Notes under the pieces: model-generated | What the model saw: only the letters and a program-made list of their open reading frames with translations | Database searches by the model: none | What the model was told of the DNA's origin: nothing | Shown here: positions 15,708 to 25,764 of the stretch, piece by piece | Layout of the letters: every line of letters begins with the position of its first letter | Numbering within the stretch: the first letter of the stretch is position 1 | Translations under genes and position numbers: made by a program | DNA from: Lachnospiraceae bacterium | GTDB lineage: Bacteria; Bacillota; Clostridia; Lachnospirales; Lachnospiraceae | Length of the DNA stretch: 64,000 nucleotides | Assembly: GCA_021202635.1 (NCBI GenBank) | Contig: JAJQCQ010000093.1 | Span: forward strand, 62,001-126,000 | Direction: 5' to 3'

Positions 15708-18700
15708 CATCCGTCTGTCGATTGCCGCAATATCCACCAGCGTCAGGCCATGAATGTTATTGTTTTCCAGGCTGGTGATCAGCGCGTTCGCCGTATCCAG
15801 CGAAGTGAGAACGTTTACACCGGTCTCAATCGCATTCCGCCGGATAATGAAACCATCCTTTGCATGCCCCACGCCCTGTGAAGGCGTATCGATGACCAGA
15901 TCAATCTCATGGCCCAGGATCAGGTCCAGAATGTTCGGTGACTCCTGCTCCACCTTGCGGGTCATACGCACCTGTATATCCTCTTCCATCAGGGCACGCG
16001 CCGTTCCCTTGGTCGCGAAAATATTGTATCCCAGCGCCTCAAACCGCTTCGCGATATCGATCACATCAAGCTTGTCCGAGTCACGCACGGTGATGATCAT
16101 ATTTTTGTATTTGGGCAGATTAATGCCCGCACCAAGAAACGCCTTATACAGCGCCTCATCGAAGGTCGCCGCGATGCCGAGACATTCTCCGGTCGACTTC
16201 ATCTCCGGCCCCAGGCTGATGTCCGCGCCCTGGATTTTCTCAAAGGAAAATACCGGCATCTTGATCGCGAAATAGTCCGCTTCCGGCTGCAGTCCCGGCT
16301 CAAATCCCAGGTCACGGATGGTGGCGCCAAGAATTACCTTCGTCGCAAGCGGCACGATCGGGATCCCCGTCACCTTGCTGATATACGGCACGGTACGGCT
16401 GGAGCGCGGGTTTACCTCAATCACATACACCTCATCATTGCTGACAATAAACTGAATATTAATCAGTCCGATGACATGCAAAGAGCGGGCGAGCTTGCGC
16501 GTATAATCCTCAATGACACGCTTAATCTTCTTCGAGATACTCTGTGCCGGATACACCGAGATGCTGTCTCCGGAGTGAATCCCCGCGCGCTCGATGTGCT
16601 CCATGATACCCGGAATCAGGACATCGGTGCCATCGCAGACGGCATCGACCTCAATCTCCTTGCCCATCATGTATTTATCTACCAGAATCGGATGTTCCTG
16701 GGCAATCCGATTGATCACACCGATATACTGCTCCACATCCTCATCGTTGATCGCAATCTGCATCCCCTGTCCGCCAAGTACATAGGAGGGGCGCACCAGC
16801 ACCGGATACCCCAGCTCATTGGCCGCCTTTTTCGCCTCTTCGGCCGTAAAGACGGTATGTCCCGCCGGCCGCGGAATATTGCATTTCTCCAGAATCTCAT
16901 CAAAGAGCTCCCGGTCTTCCGCCGCGTCCACATTTTCGGCGGAGGTACCAAGAATCGGCACACCCATCTTCATCAGCGATTCCGTCAGCTTAATCGCCGT
17001 TTGTCCGCCAAACTGTACCACCGCGCCGTCCGGATTCTCCAGACGCACAACATTTTCTACATCCTCCGGGGTCAGCGGCTCAAAATAGAGCTTATCCGCA
17101 ATGTCAAAGTCCGTGCTGACTGTCTCCGGGTTGTTATTTATGATAATCGTTTCATAGCCTTCCTTTTCAAAGGCCCAGGTACAATGCACAGAGCAGAAGT
17201 CAAACTCGATCCCCTGCCCGATCCGGATCGGGCCGGACCCAAGAACAAGCACCTTTTTTCTGCGCGAAGCGGTTTCCCTGGCACAGTCCGAATCCGTTTC
17301 GGCCGCAGCGTTTCCGGCAAGCTCCCCCGATGCCTCGTTTTCACTGCCAAACACCGAGTAGTAATAAGGTGTCGTCGCGGCAAACTCTGCCGCACAGGTG
17401 TCTACCATCTTGTATGCGGCAATGATCCCGTGGGAATAGCGCAGCTGCTTAATCTCTTCCTCGCTCCTTCCGGTCAGGCGGGCGATCACGTTATCCGGGA
17501 ATTCCACCCGTTTTGCTTCTTTTAACAGCTCAACCGTAAGCTCCTCTTTGCGCAGGCGCTCCTCCATCTCTGTCAGAATGGCAATCTTATCGATAAACCA
17601 GATATCAATCTTCGTCAGCTCATGGATTTTTTCATAGGAAAACTTCCGCCGCAGCGCCTCCGCGATCACCCAGATCCGCCGGTCGTCCACAACCGCAAGC
17701 TGCCGCAGCAGCGCGTCGTCATCCATGCCGGAAAAATCATAGGACAGCAGGCAGTCTACATGCTGCTCCAGCGAACGGATCGCTTTCATAAGGGCACCTT
17801 CAAAATTGGTACAGATGCTCATAACCTCGCCGGTCGCCTTCATCTGCGTGGTCAAGCGACGGCTTGCACTGATAAATTTATCGAACGGCAGGCGCGGCAT
17901 CTTAACCACACAATAGTCCAGCATAGGCTCAAAGCTCGCGTAGGTCTTTCCTGTGATCGCGTTTTTGATCTCGTCCAGCGTATACCCCAGCGCAATCTTC
18001 GCCGCCACCTTCGCAATCGGATAGCCGGTTGCCTTGGAAGCCAGCGCGGAGGAACGGCTCACACGCGGATTCACTTCTATCACACAGTATTCAAAGCTGT
18101 CCGGATGCAGCGCAAACTGGACATTACAGCCTCCGGTAATTTTCAGCTCACTGATGATATTCAGCGCAGAGGTGCGCAGCATCTGGTATTCTTTATCTCC
18201 CATGGTCTGAGACGGAGCTACGACAATGCTGTCGCCGGTGTGTACGCCGACCGGATCGATGTTTTCCATGTTGCAGACGGTAATCACATTGCCTGCGCCA
18301 TCGCGCATCACCTCGTACTCAATCTCCTTCCACCCGGCGATGCAGCGTTCCACAAGCACCTGTCCGACACGGCTCAGCCGGAGACCATTTTCCAGGATCT
18401 CCACCAGCTCCTCATAGTTGTGCGCAATGCCGCCGCCGCTGCCGCCCAGCGTATAGGCAGGGCGCAGCACGACCGGATAGCCGATCGTCCGGGTAAAAGC
18501 TACGCCTTCTTCGACGGACTCTACGACCTTCGACGGAGCCACCGGCTCCCCGATTTTTTCCATTGTATTTTTGAATTCCTGGCGATCCTCTGCCTTTTTG
18601 ATGGTCTGAGCAGTCGTTCCGATCAGGCGGACACCGTTTTTCTCCAGAAATCCCCGCTCTGCCAGCTCCATCGCCAGATTCAGGCCCGCCTGGCCGCCCA

Positions 18701-18968
18701 GGGTCGGGAGCACACTGTCCGGCCGCTCCTTTAAAATCAGCTGCTCAACCACTTCCACGGTCAGCGGCTCAATATACACGTGATCTGCGATGTCTTTATC
18801 CGTCATGATGGTCGCCGGATTCGAATTCAGCAGCACAACCTCAATCCCCTCCTCATGAAGGGCACGGCAGGCCTGCGTGCCTGCATAGTCAAACTCTGCA
18901 GCCTGTCCGATCACGATCGGGCCGGAACCGATGACCAGTACCTTCTTAATATCCGGATTCTTTGGCAT
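15705..18968 (-). CDS. carB: Carbamoyl-phosphate synthase large subunit
   Basis: Two homologous ATP-grasp halves (KVLVIGSGPIVIGQAAEFDYAG at the start and KVLVLGSGPIRIGQGIEFDF near residue 565) use ammonia from CarA, bicarbonate and two ATP to make carbamoyl phosphate for pyrimidines and arginine. The C-terminal MGS-like domain binds allosteric effectors. At 1087 residues it is slightly long because of an Ala/Glu/Ser-rich insertion between the halves (about 545-563). It overlaps the carA stop by one base (TAATG), so the two are translationally coupled. Confidence 0.97.
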   Translation of the reverse strand: MPKNPDIKKVLVIGSGPIVIGQAAEFDYAGTQACRALHEEGIEVVLLNSNPATIMTDKDIADHVYIEPLTVEVVEQLILKERPDSVLPTLGGQAGLNLAMELAERGFLEKNGVRLIGTTAQTIKKAEDRQEFKNTMEKIGEPVAPSKVVESVEEGVAFTRTIGYPVVLRPAYTLGGSGGGIAHNYEELVEILENGLRLSRVGQVLVERCIAGWKEIEYEVMRDGAGNVITVCNMENIDPVGVHTGDSIVVAPSQTMGDKEYQMLRTSALNIISELKITGGCNVQFALHPDSFEYCVIEVNPRVSRSSALASKATGYPIAKVAAKIALGYTLDEIKNAITGKTYASFEPMLDYCVVKMPRLPFDKFISASRRLTTQMKATGEVMSICTNFEGALMKAIRSLEQHVDCLLSYDFSGMDDDALLRQLAVVDDRRIWVIAEALRRKFSYEKIHELTKIDIWFIDKIAILTEMEERLRKEELTVELLKEAKRVEFPDNVIARLTGRSEEEIKQLRYSHGIIAAYKMVDTCAAEFAATTPYYYSVFGSENEASGELAGNAAAETDSDCARETASRRKKVLVLGSGPIRIGQGIEFDFCSVHCTWAFEKEGYETIIINNNPETVSTDFDIADKLYFEPLTPEDVENVVRLENPDGAVVQFGGQTAIKLTESLMKMGVPILGTSAENVDAAEDRELFDEILEKCNIPRPAGHTVFTAEEAKKAANELGYPVLVRPSYVLGGQGMQIAINDEDVEQYIGVINRIAQEHPILVDKYMMGKEIEVDAVCDGTDVLIPGIMEHIERAGIHSGDSISVYPAQSISKKIKRVIEDYTRKLARSLHVIGLINIQFIVSNDEVYVIEVNPRSSRTVPYISKVTGIPIVPLATKVILGATIRDLGFEPGLQPEADYFAIKMPVFSFEKIQGADISLGPEMKSTGECLGIAATFDEALYKAFLGAGINLPKYKNMIITVRDSDKLDVIDIAKRFEALGYNIFATKGTARALMEEDIQVRMTRKVEQESPNILDLILGHEIDLVIDTPSQGVGHAKDGFIIRRNAIETGVNVLTSLDTANALITSLENNNIHGLTLVDIAAIDRRM

Positions 18969-20119
18969 TACAAACGCACCTCCCTCTCATGATCTGGTTC
19001 TGGCATTTCTTTTCCGCCCTCATCCGCCGCAGCGCTTTTTTCTGCCGCAGCTTCCGGGCGCATCATTCCCATAAAACGGTCAAACAGATATCCCGAATCC
19101 AGCGGACCGGGCGACGCCTCCGGATGAAACTGAATTGTAAAAATATTCTTTCCGGTGTAAGCAAGACCCTCATTCGTCCCGTCATTGACGTTTTCAAATG
19201 CCGGCACTGCAATCGCCGGGTCCATATGCTCCGCGTCCACCACATAACCGTGGTTCTGTGAGGAAATATAGACGCGTCCGGTCGCCAGATCACGCACCGG
19301 ATGGTTGCCTCCGCGATGACCGTACTTCATCTTATACGTATCGGCGCCGTTTGCGAGCGCCATCAACTGGTGTCCCAGACAGATCGCAAAAATCGGAACA
19401 TCCGACGCGTACAGCTTTTTAATCTCCTCAATCATCGCCGTGCATTCCTTCGGGTCTCCGGGGCCATTGGAAAGCATGATGCCATCCGGGCTGGCTGCAA
19501 GGATCTCCTCCGCTTTGGTCAGTGCCGGATAGACCGTCACCTCACAGCCCCGCTGATTCAGGCAGCGCGCGATGTTCCGCTTTGTCCCAAGGTCAAGCAG
19601 TGCGACTCTGGGGCCATCCCCCTGAAGCACATACTTCTCCCGGCAGGTAACTTTTTCAACTACTTTTCCGGTTGTATAAGCGGCGAGTCTGGGAAGGATT
19701 TCTTCTAACTGATAATTCTCATTCGTGGTGATGCAGCCATTCATAGTGCCTTTCTCACGAAGAATTTTTGTAAGTGCGCGGGTATCAATACCGGCGATTC
19801 CTGGAATATCATATTTTAACAGAAAATTCTGAATCGTATCTTCGGAACGGAAATTACTCGGGATACGGGAAAGCTCCCGGACAATAAATGCGTCAAGCCA
19901 GGGTCGTTCGGACTCCATGTCCTCATAACAAATCCCATAATTACCAATCAGCGGATACGTCATCACCACCGCCTGTCCGGCATAGGACGGATCCGTCAAC
20001 ACTTCCAGATAACCAGTCATCGATGTATTAAATACAATCTCACTCACCACCTCACGCGGTGAGCCAATACTGGTACCCGCAAATACTGTGCCATCTTCGA
20101 GTATCAGAAACGCTTTCAT
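18968..20119 (-). CDS. carA: Carbamoyl-phosphate synthase small subunit
   Basis: The N-terminal CPSase domain (KAFLILEDGTVFAG, TSMTGYLEVLTDPSYAGQ) is followed by a class I glutaminase domain. The nucleophile is in FAICLGHQLMALA (about 243-255) and the catalytic His/Glu are in TIQFHPEASPGP. It releases ammonia from glutamine for CarB. The C-terminal 25 residues are an extra charged tail. GAAAGGAG precedes the ATG. First gene of the carAB operon, with its own promoter and a leader hairpin. Confidence 0.96.
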   Translation of the reverse strand: MKAFLILEDGTVFAGTSIGSPREVVSEIVFNTSMTGYLEVLTDPSYAGQAVVMTYPLIGNYGICYEDMESERPWLDAFIVRELSRIPSNFRSEDTIQNFLLKYDIPGIAGIDTRALTKILREKGTMNGCITTNENYQLEEILPRLAAYTTGKVVEKVTCREKYVLQGDGPRVALLDLGTKRNIARCLNQRGCEVTVYPALTKAEEILAASPDGIMLSNGPGDPKECTAMIEEIKKLYASDVPIFAICLGHQLMALANGADTYKMKYGHRGGNHPVRDLATGRVYISSQNHGYVVDAEHMDPAIAVPAFENVNDGTNEGLAYTGKNIFTIQFHPEASPGPLDSGYLFDRFMGMMRPEAAAEKSAAADEGGKEMPEPDHEREVRL

Positions 20120-20182
20120 ATGAATGCCGCACTCCTTTCTGCTGTCGAATTATCTGTCTGTATACCACTACTTGTAAAAGCT

Positions 20183-20214
20183 GATTGCTCCGTTCCTTCG
20201 GAACTCCCGCAATC
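20183..20214 (-). promoter_or_regulatory. Hairpin in the carA leader
   Basis: GATTGC/GCAATC enclose GTTCC-gaa-GGAAC in the carA 5' leader. It could be a regulatory stem, but there is no clear T tract and I do not see the PyrR-binding consensus. Confidence 0.4.
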
Positions 20215-20229
20215 ACCGTAAATCGCTCA

Positions 20230-20258
20230 ATTTTACCATATCTTTTTTTATATTTCAA
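20230..20258 (-). promoter_or_regulatory. Promoter of carAB
   Basis: TTGAAA (20258-20253) and TAAAAT (20235-20230) on the minus strand have a 17-base spacer, about 110 bases upstream of carA. Confidence 0.6.
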
Positions 20259-20357
20259 CTTGTTTTGAATGGAATCGAAAAAAAGCAAACGCAGAAAGCA
20301 CCTGTTTCTGATCAGGGGAATATTCTAAAATAAGGAGACACATGAGGTTTTACAGAT

Positions 20358-21635
20358 ATGAACAACCGCTCTTTCAACGGAAAACTCCGGGCCGCACAGA
20401 CAGGCGACCTGCCAGATACCGGAACACTGAAGGTTACGGTCCTTTCCGAGCAGAACCTTCCACTTTCGGATGCAGTGGTGGCGTTTTCTTTTACCGGAGA
20501 TCCGGACAGCCAGATTGAGGAAATACACACGGACCAGAACGGCCAGACAGAACCGGTGACGCTCGCCGCCCCGCCGGTGGAATATTCTCTTGAACCATCG
20601 GAAGAACAGCCTTACGCGGAATATACCATCCGGGTATCCGCCCCGGGATACGAGCCGGTCACAGTCAGCGGAGCAGAGCTTTTTAGCGGCCAGCTTTCCC
20701 TGCAGAATGTCACTCTGCGGCAGTCGGCCCCCGGAGAACAGCCGGATACCATAGTCATTCCGGAGCACACTCTTTACGGCTATTATCCACCCAAAATCGC
20801 GGAAGCGGAAGTAAAACCAGTCCGCGAAAACGGCGAAATCGTGCTCAGCCAGGTAGTCGTACCGGAATACATTGTTGTACACGACGGAACGCCGCAGGAT
20901 TCTACCGCACGCGACTATTATGTGCAGTACAAAGACTATATCAAAAACGTCGCGAGCAGTGAAATCTATTCCACCTGGCCTTATGCAACGCTGGTCGCGA
21001 ACATTCTGGCCATTCAGTCCTTTACCCTGAATCGGGTCTATACGGAATGGTACCGCAATAAACGATATGATTTCACCATTACTTCTTCCACCGCCTATGA
21101 CCAGAAATGGGTCTATGGGAGAACCATTTTTGAAAGTATTTCCGAGGTGGTCGATGACGTGTTTCAGAATTACCTTTCCCGGCCAAATGTAAAACAGCCG
21201 ATCCTGACCCAATACTGCGACGGTTCCCGGGTAACCTGCCCGCAATGGCTCTCGCAATGGGGCAGTGCAGCGCTCGGTGAGCAGGGCTATACGGCCTCAG
21301 AGATCATCCGCTATTATTATGGAAACGATATGTACATCAATTTTGCCGAGCAGGTCTCCGGCGTTCCGTCCTCCTATCCGGGTTACCCGCTCTCTGTCGG
21401 TTCGGTCGGCGCAGATGTGCTGAAAATCCAGGAGCAGCTCAATGCCATCTCCGGCAATTACCCGCTGATCCCCAGGCTCGTGCCGGACGGCATCTTCGGC
21501 GAAGCGACACAGGAGGCCGTAAAAGTTTTCCAGTCCGTCTTCGGTCTGACACAGGACGGCATCGTCGGCAACCGCACCTGGTATAAGATATCGGACATCT
21601 ACGTCGCAGTGACACGGATCGCGGAGGGCGCATGA
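20358..21635 (+). CDS. Peptidoglycan-binding protein with SpoIID-like region
   Basis: An N-terminal carboxypeptidase-regulatory-like beta domain (about 15-110) precedes a SpoIID/amidase-enhancer-like region (about 200-330: AIQSFTLNRVYTEWYRNKRY, QPILTQYCDGSRVTCPQWLSQ, SEIIRYYYGNDMYI). A C-terminal PG_binding_1 domain follows (VGADVLKIQEQLNAISGNYP ... DGIFGEATQEAVKVFQ). This arrangement is recurrent in spore-forming Clostridia and probably concerns the cell wall or spore cortex. No signal peptide is visible. The start is uncertain: an ATG at 20341 has a better ribosome site (AAGGAG) but is in another frame. Confidence 0.8.
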   Translation: MNNRSFNGKLRAAQTGDLPDTGTLKVTVLSEQNLPLSDAVVAFSFTGDPDSQIEEIHTDQNGQTEPVTLAAPPVEYSLEPSEEQPYAEYTIRVSAPGYEPVTVSGAELFSGQLSLQNVTLRQSAPGEQPDTIVIPEHTLYGYYPPKIAEAEVKPVRENGEIVLSQVVVPEYIVVHDGTPQDSTARDYYVQYKDYIKNVASSEIYSTWPYATLVANILAIQSFTLNRVYTEWYRNKRYDFTITSSTAYDQKWVYGRTIFESISEVVDDVFQNYLSRPNVKQPILTQYCDGSRVTCPQWLSQWGSAALGEQGYTASEIIRYYYGNDMYINFAEQVSGVPSSYPGYPLSVGSVGADVLKIQEQLNAISGNYPLIPRLVPDGIFGEATQEAVKVFQSVFGLTQDGIVGNRTWYKISDIYVAVTRIAEGA

Positions 21636-21686
21636 AGATGCCGCCAGAGGTCCGCTCCTGCCGCATAATGCCCGCCGTTTTCCGCT

Positions 21687-22136
21687 TTATTCCAGGAACT
21701 TCTTCAATTCCTCCATGAAAGTATTGACATCCTTGAATTCCCGATACACGGACGCGAAGCGCACATACGCTACCGCGTCCAGCTCCTTCAGCTTTTCCAT
21801 CACCATCTCACCGACCAGCTTGCTGGCGATCTCTTTTTCTTCCATATTAAAAAGATCCATCTCGATCGCGTCGACCGTCTCCCGAATCTCCCGGATCGGG
21901 ATCGGGCGCTTGTAGCATGCACGCAAAATACCTGCCTCCAGCTTATTCCGGTTGTACTGCTCTCTGCTCTGGTCTTTCTTAATCACGATAAGCGGAATCG
22001 ACTCCACCTTCTCATAAGTCGTAAAACGCTTGCCGCAGGCATCACACATCCTGCGCCGGCGGATGGATGCGCCATCGTCCGCAGGTCTCGAATCTACGAC
22101 ACGGGTATTATCCATATTGCAAAATGGGCATTTCAT
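21687..22136 (-). CDS. nrdR: Transcriptional repressor NrdR
   Basis: A zinc ribbon ([18 protein letters not shown] ... [17 protein letters not shown]) is followed by an ATP-cone domain (about 49-139). NrdR senses dATP/ATP and represses ribonucleotide reductase genes. The 149 residues match the family. I start at 22136, where AGAGGAG precedes the ATG and homologues begin. It follows lepA on the same strand. Confidence 0.96.
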   Translation of the reverse strand: MKCPFCNMDNTRVVDSRPADDGASIRRRRMCDACGKRFTTYEKVESIPLIVIKKDQSREQYNRNKLEAGILRACYKRPIPIREIRETVDAIEMDLFNMEEKEIASKLVGEMVMEKLKELDAVAYVRFASVYREFKDVNTFMEELKKFLE

Positions 22137-22174
22137 GGTATCTCCTCTTCTTTCTTTTCCTGTATGAGAGTTTC

Positions 22175-22196
22175 CCTGCCGGAAAATTCCCGGCAG
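22175..22196. terminator. Hairpin between lepA and nrdR
   Basis: CCTGCCGG pairs perfectly with CCGGCAGG across six A/T bases. No clear T tract follows on either strand, so it may be a weak terminator or a processing stem. Confidence 0.35.
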
Positions 22197-22268
22197 GCCA
22201 GCCAGATTCATGGGCATTCCGAATAACTGGCCGCCGGTCTGCGCTTCGGTCGGAACGGTTGCCAGGCT

Positions 22269-24080
22269 TCAGTCATCATCCAGCTTCAGCACACTCATAA
22301 ACGCTTTCTGCGGAATCTCTACGCTGCCAAACTGACGCATGCGTTTCTTGCCTTCCTTTTGCTTTTCCAGCAGCTTCTTTTTTCTGGAAATATCACCGCC
22401 ATAGCATTTTGCAAGCACGTCCTTGCGCATCGCCTTCACTGTCTCACGCGCAATAATCTTGCTGCCAATCGCCGCCTGAATCGGAATCTCAAACAGCTGG
22501 CGCGGAATCTCCTGCTTCAGCTTTTCACACATCCTGCGCCCACGCTCGTAAGCCGTATCTGCATGAACGATAAAGGACAGCGCATCGACTTCTTCTTTAT
22601 TTACAAGGATATCCAGCTTCACCAGCTCGGAACGCAGATAGCCTTTCATCTCGTAATCAAAGGACGCGTACCCGCGGGACCGGGACTTAAGCGCGTCAAA
22701 GAAATCGTAGATAATCTCATTCAGCGGCAGCGTATATTTCAGTCGCGCACGCGTCTCTTCCATGTATTCCATACCTTCGTAAATGCCGCGCCGCTGCTGG
22801 CACAGCTCCATGATTGCCCCCAGATATTCGGTCGTCACCATAATCTCCGCCTCGACAACCGGCTCTTCCATATAATCAATCTCCGACGGGTCAGGCAGAT
22901 TGGTCGGATTGGTCAGCTCAATCATTGTCCCATCTGTCTTATAGACTTTATAAATCACACTCGGAGCAGTTGTAATCAGGTCCAGGTTATACTCCCGCTC
23001 CAGCCGCTCCTGTATGATCTCCAGGTGCAGCAGGCCAAGGAAACCGCAGCGGAATCCGAACCCCAGGGCTACAGAAGTCTCCGGTTCAAACTGAAGCGAC
23101 GCGTCATTCAGCTGCAGCTTTTCCAGCGCGTCCCGCAGATCCGGATATTTGGCCCCGTCCACCGGATACATGCCGCAGTATACCATCGGATTCACTTTTT
23201 TATACCCCGGAAGCGGTTCTCCACATGGGCGCTCCGCATCCGTCACCGTATCGCCCACCCGTGTATCCTTCACATTCTTCAGGCTGGCTGTCAGATAGCC
23301 CACCATGCCGGCGCTCAGCTCCTCACAGGGAATGAACTGCCCCGGCCCGAAATACCCCGCCTCCACGACCTCGGCTTCCGCGCCGGTCGCCATCATGCGG
23401 ATCCTTGTACCCTTTTTCACGGAGCCATTCATCAGGCGGATAAAAATAATCACGCCTTTGTAAGAATCATACACGGAATCAAAAATCAGCGCCTGCAGAG
23501 GTGCGTCCGGGTCGCCGGTCGGCGCAGGAATCTTTGTCACCACCTGCTCCAGCACCTCATGCACATTCTGTCCGGTCTTCGCCGAGATCTGCGGCGCGTC
23601 CTCTGCCTCGATGCCAATCACATCCTCAATCTCATGGATCACGCGCTCCGGCTCCGCGCTCGGAAGATCAATTTTATTAATAACCGGCATGACATCCAGG
23701 TCATGGTCAAGTGCCAGATACACGTTCGCCAGCGTCTGTGCCTCAATGCCCTGCGCCGCGTCCACAACAAGGATCGCTCCGTCGCAGGCCGCCAGTGAAC
23801 GCGACACCTCATAGTTAAAATCGACATGCCCAGGCGTATCAATGAGGTTAAAAATATACTCTTCCCCGTCATCCGCCCTGTAAATAATCCGGACCGCCTG
23901 CGACTTAATCGTAATGCCGCGCTCCCGCTCCAGATCCATATTGTCCAGCACCTGATCCTGCATCTCGCGGCTGGTCAAAAGACCGGTCATCTCAATGATC
24001 CGATCCGCCAGCGTTGATTTTCCATGATCGATGTGCGCAATAATACAAAAATTCCTGATTTTGCTCTGATCTACCGTCAC
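22269..24080 (-). CDS. lepA: Elongation factor 4 (LepA)
   Basis: This translational GTPase acts on stalled or initiating ribosomes. The G domain has [14 protein letters not shown] (G1), DTPGHVDF (G3) and NKIDLPSA (G4). EF-G-like domains and the LepA-specific C-terminus ([39 protein letters not shown]) follow. I start at the GTG at 24080, giving 603 residues as in the family, with GGAGG nine bases before it. The spoIIP-lepA order is typical of Firmicutes. Confidence 0.96.
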   Translation of the reverse strand: MTVDQSKIRNFCIIAHIDHGKSTLADRIIEMTGLLTSREMQDQVLDNMDLERERGITIKSQAVRIIYRADDGEEYIFNLIDTPGHVDFNYEVSRSLAACDGAILVVDAAQGIEAQTLANVYLALDHDLDVMPVINKIDLPSAEPERVIHEIEDVIGIEAEDAPQISAKTGQNVHEVLEQVVTKIPAPTGDPDAPLQALIFDSVYDSYKGVIIFIRLMNGSVKKGTRIRMMATGAEAEVVEAGYFGPGQFIPCEELSAGMVGYLTASLKNVKDTRVGDTVTDAERPCGEPLPGYKKVNPMVYCGMYPVDGAKYPDLRDALEKLQLNDASLQFEPETSVALGFGFRCGFLGLLHLEIIQERLEREYNLDLITTAPSVIYKVYKTDGTMIELTNPTNLPDPSEIDYMEEPVVEAEIMVTTEYLGAIMELCQQRRGIYEGMEYMEETRARLKYTLPLNEIIYDFFDALKSRSRGYASFDYEMKGYLRSELVKLDILVNKEEVDALSFIVHADTAYERGRRMCEKLKQEIPRQLFEIPIQAAIGSKIIARETVKAMRKDVLAKCYGGDISRKKKLLEKQKEGKKRMRQFGSVEIPQKAFMSVLKLDDD

Positions 24081-24215
24081 TCTTTTCTTCCTCCCCGGTT
24101 CCCCCGGTCTTTCTGTATTTCTTCTCTTTATATGCCTGCTTTCGCGCCTTCCATAACCGGACAATCAGCGCCGCGATGGAGGCGGATGCCTGCTGCGGGC
24201 ACATTGTTTCAAGCT

Positions 24216-24243
24216 AGTATAACACAAACCGGCAGTCAGGCAA
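24216..24243 (-). promoter_or_regulatory. Promoter for lepA
   Basis: TTGCCT (24243-24238) and TATACT (24221-24216) are 16 bases apart on the minus strand, in the gap between spoIIP and lepA. Confidence 0.5.
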
Positions 24244-24313
24244 AACAGAAATTAAGGAAAATTGGAAAATTTCGCCGGAAAAACCCGAACTGCTTCCAAA
24301 CCGTTCCAGCCAT

Positions 24314-25525
24314 TCATTCCAGAATCTGCCGGATCAGATTCGCAACAGGCGCCATCGCGTTTTTTTCTTCCTCCACCGTGTTCAGCTGTGTCCCGGCTTC
24401 AATCAGCAAAGAGCGCGCGCGCAGATGCAGATTGTAGCGCTCCGCCTGCAGATAGATTTTGCGGGCAAAGCCGGGGTACTCCACGTTGGCAAGCACCTGC
24501 AGCTGCAGGGAAAAAGCAAGATTCTCTGTCAGGTATTCATTCGGCAGCCAGGTGAGGGCTTCGCCGCCCGCATTGCGGGACAGTCCGTTAAAAAACATAA
24601 TTCTCGAGACAGCCTCCCCGTCGATCTCCGTCACAAAATCCTCCCGGTCGCCTTCCACTCCATCCCGGTGCAGGTCAATCAGCACCTCTATGGTCGGATT
24701 TTCCTCCAGAATCGCCTCAATTGCCTCCCGGGCATAATCATAGGCCGCACTCCGGTCAAGGACTCCATCGACCAGATCATATACCCCCGTATCGTGAATT
24801 ACATTGTAGCCGTAGCCGCGCAGCTCATCCGCCAGAATCTCGCCCATCCCTACCACCGTATCGCACACCTCACCCTCGGCTGAGTCTGCAAAAGCCTCCT
24901 GGGAATGTGTGTGATAAATCAGAATCTGCGGAACAGAGGAATCCTGCTCCAGCGACAGGTCCATCCCAAGCAGTTTTTCCGCGTCAAAGAGCTCCGCATC
25001 CGCCGCGGTATCCTCATCCACCGTATAATAATTCGTCACAAGATAAGAAAAGTCCGTCAGAAGAGGTAAGGCCTGTGAGAAAATGCTTCCTGCAGATACC
25101 TCCTGAATCGCATCATCCTCTGCGGCTGTCTGCGTCTCTTCCTCAGCTGCTGTTTCGGCCTGCATCTCTGCAATTGTCCCGCTCTGTGTCTCTGCCGCTG
25201 TCTCAGATTCCTTCTCTGCTTCCGTCTCACTTTGCGCCAGAGCTTGTCCTTCTTCTTCCGCTACGTAGCTTAATACCGGCACCACCTGTTCAAACCATGT
25301 GCTCAGCCATCCGCTGAGCTTCTTTCCTTCCACTGCCGCCGTATAGGCAAGAGACCAGGTGCGCATCGCGGTATCCTCAGCAGACTGCTGCACACTCCCG
25401 GCCTCCGTCTTTTTCTGCATCTGATTACACGCCGCCAGGAGAGCGCCGCTTTTATACATAATATAAGCTCCCAGTACAGCCATCACGCCATAGAGCAATT
25501 TTTGCAGCCAGCTGTTTTTCCGCAT
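24314..25525 (-). CDS. spoIIP: Stage II sporulation protein P
   Basis: SpoIIP is a membrane-anchored peptidoglycan amidase/endopeptidase that works with SpoIID and SpoIIM in engulfment of the forespore. There is a membrane helix at about residues 8-28, a long Glu/Thr/Ala-rich linker (about 95-145), and the catalytic domain with ILIYHTHSQEAFAD, VLIDLHRDGV and an essential-looking LIEAGTQLNT near the end. The gpr protease gene that often precedes spoIIP is not here. GGGAGG precedes the ATG. Confidence 0.94.
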   Translation of the reverse strand: MRKNSWLQKLLYGVMAVLGAYIMYKSGALLAACNQMQKKTEAGSVQQSAEDTAMRTWSLAYTAAVEGKKLSGWLSTWFEQVVPVLSYVAEEEGQALAQSETEAEKESETAAETQSGTIAEMQAETAAEEETQTAAEDDAIQEVSAGSIFSQALPLLTDFSYLVTNYYTVDEDTAADAELFDAEKLLGMDLSLEQDSSVPQILIYHTHSQEAFADSAEGEVCDTVVGMGEILADELRGYGYNVIHDTGVYDLVDGVLDRSAAYDYAREAIEAILEENPTIEVLIDLHRDGVEGDREDFVTEIDGEAVSRIMFFNGLSRNAGGEALTWLPNEYLTENLAFSLQLQVLANVEYPGFARKIYLQAERYNLHLRARSLLIEAGTQLNTVEEEKNAMAPVANLIRQILE

Positions 25526-25540
25526 AGATCCTCCCGGGAC

Positions 25541-25634
25541 ATCGAGCAGGAAGCGGCTTGCCGAATCCTGCTCGCCGCGCGGGGCGCATCCAGCGCCAGC
25601 TGGAAAACTTCCCTATGCGCCCCTGCGCATCATT
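25541..25634. repeat. Family A dispersed palindromic repeat
   Basis: ATCGAGCAGGAAGCGGC pairs with the ATCCTGCTCGCCGCGC block. Then come GGGGCGCATC, an AGCGCCAGCTGG stem and the end CTGCGCATCATTAC. It lies directly upstream of the spoIIP start. Confidence 0.6.
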
Positions 25635-25638
25635 ACGA

Positions 25639-25669
25639 AACCCCACACCTGACAGGCAGGTATGGGGTT
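25639..25669. terminator. Hairpin downstream of the DUF-like membrane protein gene
   Basis: AACCCCACACCT pairs with AGGTATGGGGTT (one mismatch) around a seven-base loop. The following bases are moderately T-rich on the plus side and TTTCG on the minus side. It probably ends the minus-strand transcript from 26208. Confidence 0.45.
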
Positions 25670-25764
25670 CTCCTATTTTCCCTATTGTAACCGTTCCTTT
25701 TTCACAGTTACCCCTTATTTACTCTATGCGTTTTTTTCTTTCTTTAGAACCGGAATCGCTTCTG

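Noticed and set aside
20183-20214. PyrR attenuator of carAB
   Set aside because: The hairpin lacks the PyrR-binding consensus and a T tract, so it is listed only as a leader hairpin.
22359-23798. 479-codon plus-strand open frame
   Set aside because: It is antisense to lepA; its composition (many His, Arg, Gln) is that of a reverse-strand shadow.
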